In this document: positions 40,558-50,447 of the stretch, in pieces | Layout of the letters: every line of letters begins with the position of its first letter | Numbering within the stretch: the first letter of the stretch is position 1 | Assembly (NCBI GenBank): GCA_025054655.1 | Contig: JANWZL010000013.1 | Location: 1 to 55,027 of the forward strand | Direction of reading: 5' to 3' | Origin: Thiobacillaceae bacterium | Lineage (GTDB): Bacteria; Pseudomonadota; Gammaproteobacteria; Burkholderiales; Thiobacillaceae | DNA length: 55,027 nt | The notes under the pieces: generated by a model | Told to the model about the DNA's origin: nothing | Databases searched by the model: none | What the model saw: only the letters and a program-made list of their open reading frames with translations | Translations under genes and position numbers: made by a program

Positions 40558-41478
40558 ATGATCGAAGGTTACGCCGTACCTGACTTCGTCAGCGACTTCT
40601 GGCACTGGTGGATCGCCGCTCTCACCATCGGCGGCATCCTGTTCACGCTGTGGGTCGTCGTCAGCCAAACCACCCGCCGGCTCGCCCCGGGTGAGCAGGC
40701 CGAGGTGATGGAACACCGCTGGGATGGCGACTTGCAGGAGTACAACAACCCGCTGCCGCGCTGGTGGCTGTACCTGTTCTATTTCCTCATCGCCTTCAGC
40801 GCCGTCTACCTGGTCCTCTACCCCGGTCTGGGCAAGTTCCAGGGCGCCTGGAACTGGTCCTCGGCCAGCCAATGGCAGCAGGAGAAGGCGCGCCTGGACG
40901 CCAAGTTCGACGAGGCGATCAAGCCTTACCTGCAGGTGGATCTCAACAGCCTCGCTAGTGACGCCAAGGCCATGCAGTCGGGCAAGCGGCTGTTCCTGAC
41001 CTATTGCTCGCAGTGCCACGGCTCCGACGGCAAGGGCTCGAAGGACTTCCCCAACCTGACCGACCAGGAGTGGCTGTGGGGTGGTGAGCCGGAGCGCATC
41101 AAGGCGAGCATCACCAATGGCTTTACTGCCGAGATGCCGCCACTGGGCGATGCCGTCGGTGGCGAACAGGGTGCGCGCGAGGTGGCCAACTACGTGCTCG
41201 CCATGGCCGGTAGGCCGCACGACGCCGCCCTCGCCGCCGCCGGCAAGGACAAGTACGCGGTGTGCGCCGGCTGTCACGGCGAGGATGGCAAGGGCAACGC
41301 TGACGCTGGCTTCCCCAACATCGTCGATGCGCCCAGCCGCTTCGGCAACAGCGAGGCGGCCATCGTCGAGGGCATCCTCAAGGGCCGCAAGGGCGGCATG
41401 CCCTCCCAGGCCCACCTGGGCGAGGCCAAGATCCATCTGCTCGCGGCCTACGTCCTGTCCCTGTCCAAGGGTCAGTAA
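40558..41478 (+). CDS. ccoP: cbb3-type cytochrome c oxidase subunit III (diheme)
   Basis: FWHWWIAALTIGGILFTLWVV..EYNNPLPRWW; CSQCHG and CAGCHG. Confidence 0.97.
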   Translation: MIEGYAVPDFVSDFWHWWIAALTIGGILFTLWVVVSQTTRRLAPGEQAEVMEHRWDGDLQEYNNPLPRWWLYLFYFLIAFSAVYLVLYPGLGKFQGAWNWSSASQWQQEKARLDAKFDEAIKPYLQVDLNSLASDAKAMQSGKRLFLTYCSQCHGSDGKGSKDFPNLTDQEWLWGGEPERIKASITNGFTAEMPPLGDAVGGEQGAREVANYVLAMAGRPHDAALAAAGKDKYAVCAGCHGEDGKGNADAGFPNIVDAPSRFGNSEAAIVEGILKGRKGGMPSQAHLGEAKIHLLAAYVLSLSKGQ

Positions 41479-41511
41479 GCCGCCCTCGGCCACCAGTTTC
41501 GGGGACCTATG

Positions 41512-41562
41512 GGCCGGCCGTATGGCCGGCCTCCATACGCGAGGGCTGACCCTCGCGTATGG
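41512..41562. other. Two adjacent strong hairpins in the ccoP-ccoG spacer
   Basis: GGCCGGCC-GTAT-GGCCGGCC (41512-41531) and CCATACGCGAGGG-CTGA-CCCTCGCGTATGG (41533-41562). Confidence 0.85.
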
Positions 41563-41620
41563 ACCGCGAACGCGCGCCAGCCTCCATGGTCATAGCCACG
41601 TCCTTTCCACGCTAGCCCAC

Positions 41621-43033
41621 ATGACGCAGGCCACCCCGAAACCCGCTGGCAGCGGCGAGATGGTGCAGCAGCTGTATGAAGTGCACCAGAAGATCTACCC
41701 GCGCGCCGTGCACGGCTGGTTCCAGTACTGGCGCGTGGCGCTGGTGCTCATCACCCAGCTCGTCTACTACGGTCTGCCCTGGGTGCAGTGGGAGGGGCGG
41801 CAGGCGGTGTTGTTCGACCTGGCCGCGCGCAAGTTCTATCTGTTCGACCTGGTGCTGTGGCCGCAGGACTTCATCTGGCTGGCCGCACTACTGATCATCT
41901 CTGCGCTCGCCCTGTTCCTGTTTACCGCCGTGGCCGGGCGGCTGTGGTGCGGCTACGCCTGCCCGCAGACGGTGTACACCGAGTTGTTCATGTGGATCGA
42001 GCGCGCCTTCGAGGGCGACCACATCAAGCAGAGGAAGCTCAAGGCGCTGCCGTGGAGCCAGCGCGAAAAACTGCTGCGCAGCGGCGGCAAGCACCTGGTG
42101 TGGGTGCTGCTGGCGCTGTGGACGGGTTTCACCTTCGTCGGCTATTTCACCCCCATCCACGTCCTGTGGCAGGAGCTGCTGACGCTGTCCTTCGGCCCCT
42201 GGGAGACCTTCTGGATCCTGTTCTACGGCGCCTTCACTTGGGGTTTCGCCGGCTTCCTGCGCGAGCAGGTGTGCAAATACATGTGCCCCTACGCCCGTTT
42301 CCAGAGCGTGATGTTCGACCCCGACACGCTCATCATCACCTACGACTACCGCCGCGGCGAGCCACGCGGTGGACGTAAAAAGGGGGTCGATTACAAGGCC
42401 TTGGGGTTGGGCGACTGCGTCGATTGTGGCATCTGCGTGCAGGTCTGCCCCACCGGCATCGACATCCGCAACGGCCTGCAGTACATGTGCATCGGCTGCG
42501 CCGCTTGCATCGACGCTTGCGACCAGGTGATGGAGAAGATGGGCTATCCCAAGGGCTTGATCCGCTACTCTACTCAGAACGCCATCGAGGGCAAATACCC
42601 CGACCGCGACATCTTCAGACACATGTTCCGACCGCGCACCCTGTTCTATACGGTGCTGCTGGTGGGCATCGTTGTCGCCTTCGTCTATACCCTGGTGCAG
42701 CGTATCCCCATGCGCGTGGACGTGCTGCGCGACCGCCACACCCTGTCGCGTGAATCGGCCTCCGGCGGCATCGAGAACCTCTACCGCCTGCAGATCATCA
42801 ATATGGATGATGAGCCACACCGCTACGTCATCACCGCCACGGGCATCGAGGGGCTCAAGGTCACGCGCGGGGCCGAGGTGACGATCCCGGCGCTCGCCAC
42901 CGAGGACCTCAGCGTGGTGCTGGAGGCCCCACGCAGTGCACTGTCCCGTCCAAGTCACCCGGTGGTCTTCCGTGTCCAGTCGGCGGACGACCCCGCCATC
43001 GTGCGCGAGGCCAAATCCAGCTTCCTCAGGTGA
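41621..43033 (+). CDS. ccoG: cbb3 oxidase accessory protein CcoG (FixG/RdxA ferredoxin)
   Basis: IYPRAVHGWFQYWR..GRLWCGYACPQTVYTELFMWIERAFEG...CVDCGICVQVCPTGIDIRNGLQYMCIGCAACIDACDQVM. Confidence 0.97.
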   Translation: MTQATPKPAGSGEMVQQLYEVHQKIYPRAVHGWFQYWRVALVLITQLVYYGLPWVQWEGRQAVLFDLAARKFYLFDLVLWPQDFIWLAALLIISALALFLFTAVAGRLWCGYACPQTVYTELFMWIERAFEGDHIKQRKLKALPWSQREKLLRSGGKHLVWVLLALWTGFTFVGYFTPIHVLWQELLTLSFGPWETFWILFYGAFTWGFAGFLREQVCKYMCPYARFQSVMFDPDTLIITYDYRRGEPRGGRKKGVDYKALGLGDCVDCGICVQVCPTGIDIRNGLQYMCIGCAACIDACDQVMEKMGYPKGLIRYSTQNAIEGKYPDRDIFRHMFRPRTLFYTVLLVGIVVAFVYTLVQRIPMRVDVLRDRHTLSRESASGGIENLYRLQIINMDDEPHRYVITATGIEGLKVTRGAEVTIPALATEDLSVVLEAPRSALSRPSHPVVFRVQSADDPAIVREAKSSFLR

Positions 43034-43037
43034 ACGC

Positions 43038-43574
43038 ATGCATGGCGATGTGAACGACCGCCCCTGGTGGAAAGAGCCCATGTTGTGGCTCATCGTCGGC
43101 CTGCCGGCCGCGGCCGTGGTGGCGGGCCTGATCACCTGGAAGATCGCCGCCGACGGGGCCGACTCCCTGGTGGCGGAGGACTATTACAAGCAGGGCATGG
43201 CTATCCACCAGACCCTGGAGAAGGAGACCCGCGCCGCCGCCCTGGGGCTCACCATCGAGCTGAGCCTGCACGGCAGCGAGCTGCGCGGCCAGCTGCATGG
43301 GCGGCTGGACAGCTACCCGGACCGCCTCCTGCTCAACCTGGTGCACCCCGCCCGTGCCGAGCAGGATGTGTCGCTGGTGCTCACCGCCACCGACCGCGGC
43401 GAGTACCGCGCTACGCTACCCGCGCTCGCGCCCGGGCCGCGGCGGGTCGTCCTGCAACCGGAAAACGAAGAGTGGCGACTGAGTGCCCGCGCCCAGTGGC
43501 CGCTCGATAAGCCATTGAGATTGGGGGAAGGTACGACGACAGACTCTACTACGCCTTCTGCAAACGCTCGATGA
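43038..43574 (+). CDS. ccoH: FixH family protein
   Basis: RPWWKEPMLWLIVGLPAAAVVAGLITWKIAADGADSLVAEDYYKQGMAIHQTL, next to ccoG. Confidence 0.88.
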   Translation: MHGDVNDRPWWKEPMLWLIVGLPAAAVVAGLITWKIAADGADSLVAEDYYKQGMAIHQTLEKETRAAALGLTIELSLHGSELRGQLHGRLDSYPDRLLLNLVHPARAEQDVSLVLTATDRGEYRATLPALAPGPRRVVLQPENEEWRLSARAQWPLDKPLRLGEGTTTDSTTPSANAR

Positions 43575-43586
43575 AGGAGATGCATC

Positions 43587-43733
43587 ATGGATGTCGTCAT
43601 GAAAGAACTGTTTGGCAGCGATATCGGCCTGCTCTCGCTGTTCACCATCGGCTTCATCATCGCCATGGCGATCTTCATCTTCCTGCGTGTGATGAAGAAC
43701 ATCCACGAAGAGGAACGCAAGGCCGGTCACTGA
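43587..43733 (+). CDS. DUF3149-type 48-aa single-TM protein
   Basis: MDVVMKELFGSDIGLLSLFTIGFIIAMAIFIFLRVMKNIHEEERKAGH*, not in the supplied ORF list; AAGGAG SD upstream. Confidence 0.7.
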   Translation: MDVVMKELFGSDIGLLSLFTIGFIIAMAIFIFLRVMKNIHEEERKAGH

Positions 43734-43739
43734 GTGACT

Positions 43740-43805
43740 CCCCCGCGCAGCGGCGGCGGGGGGGGACCGCAGGTCGCCCGCAGCAGGACATCCGGGCCTG
43801 CTGCG
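43740..43805. terminator. Two consecutive hairpins between convergent DUF3149 and fliI genes (candidate bidirectional terminator)
   Basis: CCCCCGC...GCGGGGG (about 43740-43762) and CGCAGCAGG-ACATCCGGG-CCTGCTGCG (43779-43805); no T-tract. Confidence 0.5.
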
Positions 43806-43836
43806 AGTGGGTGTGGCGCCGGCAGCCTAGCGGCCC

Positions 43837-45264
43837 TCAAGACGCGAGCGTGGGAGAGTTGGCGGCCAACAGGTCGGCCAATGCACGGCGGCTGGCCGCA
43901 TAATCCTGCCGCAGGTGGAAGTCCTGCTGCAGGAAGGCCTCCATGCGCGGATAGAGATCGATGGCTTCGTCCAGCTGCGGGTCGTTGCCGCGGGCATAGG
44001 CACCGATGGTGATGAGGTCGCGGCTGCGCTGATAGCGTGCGTAGAGGCCCTTGAAACGGCGCACCAGGTTCATCTCATCCGGGTTGAGCAGATCGGTGAT
44101 CACCCGCGACACCGAGGCCTCGACGTCGATGGCCGGGTAGTGGCCTTGGTCGGCCAGTTGGCGCGACAGCACGATGTGGCCGTCGAGGATGGCGCGGGCC
44201 GCATCGGCCACGGGGTCCTGCTGGTCGTCGCCCTCCATCAGCACGGTGTAGAAGGCGGTGATGGAGCCGCCGCTACGGCGGCCGTTGCCGGCACGCTCCA
44301 CGAGTTGCGGCAGCTTGGCGAAGACCGAGGGGGGATAGCCTTTGGTGGCAGGGGGTTCGCCCACCGCCAGGGCGATCTCGCGCTGGGCCTGGGCGAAGCG
44401 CGTGAGCGAGTCCATGATCAGCAGCACGTGGTGGCCCTGATCGCGGAAATACTCAGCGATGGCGGTGGCATAGGCGGCACCGTGCAGCCGCAGCAGCGGC
44501 GGCGCATCGGCGGGGGCAGCCACCACGGCCGCGCGGGCGAGACCCTCGGCACCTAAGATGTTGTCGATGAAGTCCTTCACCTCGCGCCCACGCTCGCCGA
44601 TCAGCCCCACCACCACCACGTCGGCCGCCGTGTAACGGGCCATCATGCCCAACAGCCTGGACTTGCCCACCCCGCTGCCGGCGAACAGGCCCATGCGCTG
44701 TCCGCGCCCGACGGTCAGCAGTGCGTTGATCGCGCGTACCCCGACATCCAGCACCTCGGTGATGGGCTCGCGTTCCATGGGGTTGAAAGGGCGGCTGTAC
44801 AGCGGCACCCGCCGCGAGGGGGCGATCGGGCCCAGGCGGTCGAGCGGGCGGCCGGCACCGTCCACCACCCGGCCGAGCAGTTCGGGCCCCACCGCCACTT
44901 GGCGGATGCGGTCCTCGGCGCGGCGTCGGTGATGGAAGGGTGAGTTGAGCCGCGGCGGCTCGAAACGGCATTCCTGACAGGCCTCGACCAGGGCACCGGG
45001 GGCCATGCCGTAGACGTCGGTCGCCGGCATCAGGAACAAGCGCTCGCCGGCAAAACCCACCACCTCGGCGTCCACCTGCTGCCCGCCGGGCATGCTCACC
45101 TTGCAGGAGCTGCCGGTGGCCAGCCGCAACCCCACGGCCTCCATGATCAGCCCAGCCACGCGTGTCAGCCGCCCGGTCACACGGCCGGGCTGCACCTGCG
45201 TCACCGCCTCCTGGCAGTGGCGCAGGTATTCGATCAAGGCGCCGGTGCGCTTGCAGTCGTCCAT
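43837..45264 (-). CDS. fliI: Flagellum-specific ATP synthase FliI
   Basis: [48 protein letters not shown]. Confidence 0.97.
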   Translation of the reverse strand: MDDCKRTGALIEYLRHCQEAVTQVQPGRVTGRLTRVAGLIMEAVGLRLATGSSCKVSMPGGQQVDAEVVGFAGERLFLMPATDVYGMAPGALVEACQECRFEPPRLNSPFHHRRRAEDRIRQVAVGPELLGRVVDGAGRPLDRLGPIAPSRRVPLYSRPFNPMEREPITEVLDVGVRAINALLTVGRGQRMGLFAGSGVGKSRLLGMMARYTAADVVVVGLIGERGREVKDFIDNILGAEGLARAAVVAAPADAPPLLRLHGAAYATAIAEYFRDQGHHVLLIMDSLTRFAQAQREIALAVGEPPATKGYPPSVFAKLPQLVERAGNGRRSGGSITAFYTVLMEGDDQQDPVADAARAILDGHIVLSRQLADQGHYPAIDVEASVSRVITDLLNPDEMNLVRRFKGLYARYQRSRDLITIGAYARGNDPQLDEAIDLYPRMEAFLQQDFHLRQDYAASRRALADLLAANSPTLAS

Positions 45265-45968
45265 CACTCTAGCCAGGAGGGGTCGGCCCCCAGCGCGTTG
45301 ATCACCTCCTGCCAACGGGTCTGCACGCGCGCATCCAGATCGCTGGCGGCATTCTCGACGCGAAAGCCACCAAGGGCGAGATCCGCATCCTCCACCACCT
45401 TCCAGTTCAGGTGCACGTGCTCCGAGGCGAGGAACTCGCGCACGAACGGCGCGTGCTCGGGATGCACCACCAGCCGGGTGTGGCCGGACAGCGTCGGCAG
45501 CAGGGTCAACGCCTCGCGCACCACGGGCAGGATCAGTTCGGGTTTGACCTTGAGGCTCACGCGCACTACCTGCTGGGCGATGCGCAGCGCCAGCTGCAGC
45601 AGCTCGCGCGCCAAGGCCTCGTCCTGGCGCACGCGCTCGACCTCCAGCGCCTCGGCCAGCCCGCGCAGCCGCTCCCGATCACGCGTGGCCTCGCGGCTGC
45701 CGGCCTCGTATCCCTGCCTGCGGCCCGCCTCGTAACCCGCCCTAAGCCCCTCCTCGTAGCCGAGCCGGTGCCCTTCCTGCCAGGCCTGCTGATGCAGGCG
45801 TTCGAGCGCCTCGGCCGTGGGTAGCTCTATCGTGCCCTCCGCTGCTTCGGCGGCCGGTTCTACCGTTGGCGGTGGCCCGGGCTCCTCGGGCGCGGGTTCC
45901 GCCAGCAGGCCCAGCTCCCAGCGCTGATAGGCGGTGAGCCCCTCCTTGTGGATGACCTTGCCGCTCAC
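45264..45968 (-). CDS. fliH: Flagellar assembly protein FliH
   Basis: [26 protein letters not shown] glycine repeats, C-terminal [15 protein letters not shown]...[23 protein letters not shown] start proposed. Confidence 0.92.
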   Translation of the reverse strand: MSGKVIHKEGLTAYQRWELGLLAEPAPEEPGPPPTVEPAAEAAEGTIELPTAEALERLHQQAWQEGHRLGYEEGLRAGYEAGRRQGYEAGSREATRDRERLRGLAEALEVERVRQDEALARELLQLALRIAQQVVRVSLKVKPELILPVVREALTLLPTLSGHTRLVVHPEHAPFVREFLASEHVHLNWKVVEDADLALGGFRVENAASDLDARVQTRWQEVINALGADPSWLE

Positions 45969-46013
45969 ACCCTCACCCCGTGTGGCTCGGGCGCAAGGCA
46001 CACGCGCTCAGGT

Positions 46014-47012
46014 TCATTCGACCATGCCATCCCCACCGCCCTTGCCACCGATGACGATCTGACCTTCTTCGACCAGCCGTCGCACGATCTTGAGGATCTC
46101 CTTCTGTTGCGCCTCCACCTCGGACAGACGCACCGGTCCCTTCGCCTCGAAGTCCTCTTTCAACGCCTCGGCCGCACGGCTGGACATGTTCTTGAAGATC
46201 TTGTCCTTGAGTTCCTGGCTGGTGCCCTTGAGGGCAACGACCAGCGCTTCGGACGGCACCTCGCGCAGCAGCAGCTGGATGGAGCGGTCGTCCAACCTGG
46301 CGATGTCGTCGAAGGTGAACATCTCGTCCTGAATCCTCTGGGCCAGCTCGTTGTCGTATGCCCGAATGCTCTCCAGCACCGAGGACTCCATGGCACTACC
46401 CATGAAGTTGAGGATCTCGGCCACCGCCTTGACCCCGCCCAGTCCGCCTTTGCGCGCATGTTCGCCGCCGGCGAGCAGGTTGGCCAGCACGTCGTTGAGT
46501 TCGCGCATGGCCATGGGCTGTACCCCCTCCAGGGTGGCGATACGCATCAGCACGTCGTTGCGCAGGCGTTCGGGCAACAGGCCGAGGATCGCGCCGGCGT
46601 GGTCCCGTTCCAGATGCGCCAGGATGGTGGCGATGATCTGCGGGTGTTCGTTGCGGATCATCTCGGCGACGGTGCCCGCGTCGAGCCATTTGAGACTTTT
46701 GATGCCGCTGTTGTCCTCACTGTGTATGATGCGCTCGATGATGTGCATGGCCTTGTCGTCGCCGAGGGCTTTACTCAGTACCGCGCGCAGGTATTCGTCC
46801 GTATCGCCCAGGTTCAGGCGGCCAGCCGTCTCCTGCTGGAACTCTTCCAATATGGCCTCCATCTGCTCGCGGCTCAGATGACCCAGATTGGCCATGGCCA
46901 CGCCCAGCCGCTGCACCTCTTTGGGCTCGAGGTATTTCATCACCTGGGCGGCCTCGTCCTGCCCCAGCGCCAGCATCAGCGCCGCGCTCTTGCGCACGCC
47001 CTCGTCGCTCAT
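46014..47012 (-). CDS. fliG: Flagellar motor switch protein FliG
   Basis: KSAALMLALGQDEAAQVMKYLEPKEVQRLGVAMANLG...MFTFDDIARLDDRSIQLLLREV. Confidence 0.98.
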   Translation of the reverse strand: MSDEGVRKSAALMLALGQDEAAQVMKYLEPKEVQRLGVAMANLGHLSREQMEAILEEFQQETAGRLNLGDTDEYLRAVLSKALGDDKAMHIIERIIHSEDNSGIKSLKWLDAGTVAEMIRNEHPQIIATILAHLERDHAGAILGLLPERLRNDVLMRIATLEGVQPMAMRELNDVLANLLAGGEHARKGGLGGVKAVAEILNFMGSAMESSVLESIRAYDNELAQRIQDEMFTFDDIARLDDRSIQLLLREVPSEALVVALKGTSQELKDKIFKNMSSRAAEALKEDFEAKGPVRLSEVEAQQKEILKIVRRLVEEGQIVIGGKGGGDGMVE

Positions 47013-48661
47013 GACTGCGACATCCAGCGCCGGATGACGTCAGCGGCAAGGCGCGGATTCTGTCGGGCGAACTCCCGCGCCTCGCGCAACCGCTGTTCGA
47101 AGGTATCCACGCTGACCTCGGACTCGGCCGGCTGCTGCTCGGCAGCCACCGCCGGCGTCTCGGCCTCGACGGCGACCGCGCCGCCCTCGGGGATGGCGGC
47201 CGTGGGCGGCGGCCTCAGCAGCTCACGCAGCAGCGGGCGCAGGACGCCGAACACCAGGTAGAAGGCCAACCCGAAGACAAGCAGGTTCTTCACCAGCTCC
47301 TTGGCGATGCCGAGCGCCTCGGGGTCTTTCCACAACGGCAGCGTCTCCTCGGCCTTGCGCTCGGTGAAGGCGGCGTTGACCACGTTGACACTGTCGCCGC
47401 GCTCTTGATTGAACCCCATCGCCTCCTTGACCAGGCCGTTGATCTGCGCCAGCTCTTGCGGCGACAGCGGCCGGGCCACGGGTTGGCCGCCCTGGCCGGC
47501 CTGGCTGCGGTAGTTGATGACCACCGCCACCGACAGGCGCTTGATGCGGCCCAGGGGTTCCTTGACATGGCGGATGGTCTTGTCCACCTCGTAGTTCACG
47601 GTGGCCTCACGCCGTCGGCTGGAGCCAGCGCCCATACCCGCAGTGGCGGGACCGGCGTTGGCCCCGGCCGGTGCCTCCAGCGGCGCACTGGCCGGGCCCG
47701 GCGGCTGGTTGGTCAGCGCCCCCGGCACACCGGCGGCCTGTGCATTGCCCTGGCTCGTCTCCTCGATGCTCTGCTGGCTGCGGATGGCCTGGGCCTCGGG
47801 CGTGGGATTGGGTTTGAAGGTTTCGCTGGTGTATTCGCTGTGCGAGAAATCGAGGTCTGCGCGCACCTCGGCGCGCACATTGCCGTTGCCGACGATGGGG
47901 GCGACGATGGCCTCGATGCGGCGCGCGTAATACTCCTCGACCTGGCGCAGATAGTCGAGCTGGCTGGCGTTCAAACCCTGCAGACCGGTCACGTCGGGGC
48001 GACCGCTCAACAGGTTGCCGGCCGCGTCCACCACGGTCACGCCGCTGGCGGTGAGGTTGGGCACGCTGCTAGCCACCAAGTGGACGATGGCGCTGACCTG
48101 GGCCGCGTCCAGGCTGCGCCCCGGATAGAGGCTCACCAGCACCGAGGCCGTGGGTTTCTGCTGTTCGCGCACGAACACCGAGGGCTTGGGAATGGCCAGG
48201 TGCACGCGGGCGTTCTCCACCGGGGCGAGCGACTGGATGGTACGCGCCAACTCCCCCTCCAGCGCACGCTGATAGGCCACCTGCTCCTGGAACTGGGTCA
48301 TGCCCAGCTTGCCCGCGTCCATCAGCTCGAAGCCGACCGCCCCGCCGCGCGGCAGCCCCTGCCCGGCGAGCCGGAAGCGCAGGTCGTAGACCTGGTCGGC
48401 CGGCACCAGGATCGCCCCGCCCGCCTCGGTCCTGTAGGGCACGTTCATCTGCTGCAGGGCCGCGATCACCGCCCCGCCGTCGCGCTCCGAGAGGTTGGAG
48501 AAGAGCACGCGGTAGTCCGGTGCGCGCGACCACAGCCACAGCGCCACGATCAGGGCGATACCGGCGGCCACAGCCACCGCCAGGGCGAGCTTGCGGCCGG
48601 GCGTCAGTTCGTTGAGGCGTTGTACGGCAGTCTGCAGGACCTGCCGGGCTTGGATGGCCAT
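47009..48661 (-). CDS. fliF: Flagellar MS-ring protein FliF
   Basis: YRVLFSNLSERDGGAVIAALQQMNVPYR...ARVHLAIPKPSVFVREQQKPTASVLVSLYPGRSL. Confidence 0.98.
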   Translation of the reverse strand: MAIQARQVLQTAVQRLNELTPGRKLALAVAVAAGIALIVALWLWSRAPDYRVLFSNLSERDGGAVIAALQQMNVPYRTEAGGAILVPADQVYDLRFRLAGQGLPRGGAVGFELMDAGKLGMTQFQEQVAYQRALEGELARTIQSLAPVENARVHLAIPKPSVFVREQQKPTASVLVSLYPGRSLDAAQVSAIVHLVASSVPNLTASGVTVVDAAGNLLSGRPDVTGLQGLNASQLDYLRQVEEYYARRIEAIVAPIVGNGNVRAEVRADLDFSHSEYTSETFKPNPTPEAQAIRSQQSIEETSQGNAQAAGVPGALTNQPPGPASAPLEAPAGANAGPATAGMGAGSSRRREATVNYEVDKTIRHVKEPLGRIKRLSVAVVINYRSQAGQGGQPVARPLSPQELAQINGLVKEAMGFNQERGDSVNVVNAAFTERKAEETLPLWKDPEALGIAKELVKNLLVFGLAFYLVFGVLRPLLRELLRPPPTAAIPEGGAVAVEAETPAVAAEQQPAESEVSVDTFEQRLREAREFARQNPRLAADVIRRWMSQS

Positions 48662-48693
48662 CCGGACGTGCGCAGTTCGTCAGCCGTGTAGCC

Positions 48694-49026
48694 TCAGACC
48701 TGCATGTTCATGATTTCCTGGTAGGCCGACACCAGCTTGTTGCGCACCTGGACCATGGTCTGGAAGGAGACACTGGCCTTTTGCAGTGAGAGGACCACCT
48801 CCTCCAGCGCCGCCCCCGGCTCACCCGAGGCGAACTGCCGGGCGAGCTCGCGCGCCTGGCTTTGCGCCGCGTGCGTCTGCGCCAGGGCGTGCTCGAGCAG
48901 GGCGGCGAAATCGACCCCCGTCTGCCCGCTGGCGGAGGGGTTGGCGGCGGCCAGCGGCTGTTCGGCCTGGACGGCCAGTGCGCGCAGCTGGGCGACCATC
49001 TGATCTATGCCGGCACTCGTCGTCAT
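48694..49026 (-). CDS. fliE: Flagellar hook-basal body protein FliE
   Basis: C-terminal LQKASVSFQTMVQVRNKLVSAYQEIMNMQV. Confidence 0.96.
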   Translation of the reverse strand: MTTSAGIDQMVAQLRALAVQAEQPLAAANPSASGQTGVDFAALLEHALAQTHAAQSQARELARQFASGEPGAALEEVVLSLQKASVSFQTMVQVRNKLVSAYQEIMNMQV

Positions 49027-49067
49027 CGTTCACCGCTCCATGCAGTGTCCACGCGCTCAATATGCCA

Positions 49068-50417
49068 TTATAGGCGTTCGTCCGCCTCCAATTCACCCCT
49101 TTCGCGCATGCGTGCGAGCTTGTAGCGCAGGGTGCGCTCACTCATGCCCAGCAGCTCCGCCGCGCGACGGCGCGAACCGCCAGCCGCGGCCAGGGCGCCC
49201 AGTATGGCCTCGCGCTCCAGATCCTTGAGGCTGCGCGCCGCGGGTGCGGCCGCCGTCTCCTGGGCTGGCGTGAGGCGGCTCGGGGTGGAGGGCAGCATCA
49301 GGTGCTGCGGTTCGATGACCCTGCCCGGTGCCAGGATCATGGCCCGCTGCAGCACGTTGCACAGCTCACGCACGTTGCCCGGCCAGTCGTAGTTCACGAG
49401 CGCCGCCATCGCGGCTGGGCCCAGCACCATGTCCTGGCGGCCGACTTCGCGGGCGCAGGCCTGTAGGCAATACCGGGCGAGCGCCTCGATGTCCTGCCGC
49501 CGTGCACGCAAGGGCGGGATCTCGAGCGGAAAGACGCTGAGCCGGTAGTACAGGTCCGCGCGGAAACGGCCGGCCCTCACCTCGGCCGCCAGGTCGCGGT
49601 TGGTGGCCGCCATCACGCGCACATCGAGCGCGATGGGGGCACGGGCGCCCAGCCGCTCCACCTCGCGCTCTTGTAGCACGCGCAAGAGCTTGGCCTGCAA
49701 CTGGGCGGGCAGCTCGCCGATCTCGTCGAGTAGGATGACCCCGCCTTGGGCCTGTTCGAACTTGCCCGGCATCGCCGCGGTGGCCCCAGTATAGGCGCCG
49801 CGCTCATGGCCGAACAGGGTCGCCTCCAGCAGGGTCTCGGGGATGGCGGCGCAGTTGACGGCGACGAAGGGGCCGGCGGCGCGCGCACTGTGCCGGTGGA
49901 TGAAGCGGGCTAGCACCTCCTTGCCCACACCGGACTCACCGGTGAGCAGTACGGTGGCGTCGGTGGCCGCCACCCGCCGCGCCAACGCGAGCAGCTCCAG
50001 GGTGCGCGGGTCGCGCGCGACGAACTCGGCGTCCTCCTCCGGGCCGGGCGCGCGGTAATGGCGCGCGACCACGGCGAGCAGCCGCTCGGGCGGGAAGGGT
50101 TTGGCCAGGTAGTCGGCCGCCCCCGCCCGCATGGCCTCCACCGCGCGGTCGATCTCGGCGTATGCGGTCATCAACACCACGGGCAGCTCTGGCCGCCGGG
50201 CCTTGAGCAGGGACAACAGGGCGTGGCCGTCGGTGCCGGGCATCTGCACGTCGGTCAGGACCAGGCCGGGCAGGGGTGCATGCGCCAGGGCAGCGAGCGC
50301 CTGCTGGGCGTCCGCCGCCTGGGTGACGGCGTAACCGTTGAGCGCCAGGGTCTCGGCCAGGGCCTCGCGCAGATCGAGGTCGTCCTCCACCACCAGGATG
50401 CGGGGCTTGCTGCTCAT
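49068..50417 (-). CDS. flrC: Sigma54-dependent flagellar response regulator (FlrC/FleR-like)
   Basis: REC + AAA+ ([29 protein letters not shown]) + Fis-type HTH. Confidence 0.93.
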   Translation of the reverse strand: MSSKPRILVVEDDLDLREALAETLALNGYAVTQAADAQQALAALAHAPLPGLVLTDVQMPGTDGHALLSLLKARRPELPVVLMTAYAEIDRAVEAMRAGAADYLAKPFPPERLLAVVARHYRAPGPEEDAEFVARDPRTLELLALARRVAATDATVLLTGESGVGKEVLARFIHRHSARAAGPFVAVNCAAIPETLLEATLFGHERGAYTGATAAMPGKFEQAQGGVILLDEIGELPAQLQAKLLRVLQEREVERLGARAPIALDVRVMAATNRDLAAEVRAGRFRADLYYRLSVFPLEIPPLRARRQDIEALARYCLQACAREVGRQDMVLGPAAMAALVNYDWPGNVRELCNVLQRAMILAPGRVIEPQHLMLPSTPSRLTPAQETAAAPAARSLKDLEREAILGALAAAGGSRRRAAELLGMSERTLRYKLARMRERGELEADERL

Positions 50418-50447
50418 GCGCCGTCCTCCCGGCGGTAACGTGCGGTC

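Noticed and set aside
38269-41493. 1074-aa antisense ORF opposite ccoN-ccoP
   Set aside because: His/Gly/Gln-rich low-complexity translation exactly antisense to well-supported cbb3 genes. Such long antisense frames are expected from GC-rich codon bias.
45700-45800. Repeated [21 protein letters not shown] in FliH
   Set aside because: Glycine-repeat (GxxxG) segments are a known feature of FliH proteins.
49027-49067. Sigma54-like element (TGGCATATTGAGC) upstream of fliE
   Set aside because: Matches only part of TGGCAC-N5-TTGC; the -12 element lacks TT. A TATAAT is also present but without a convincing -35.
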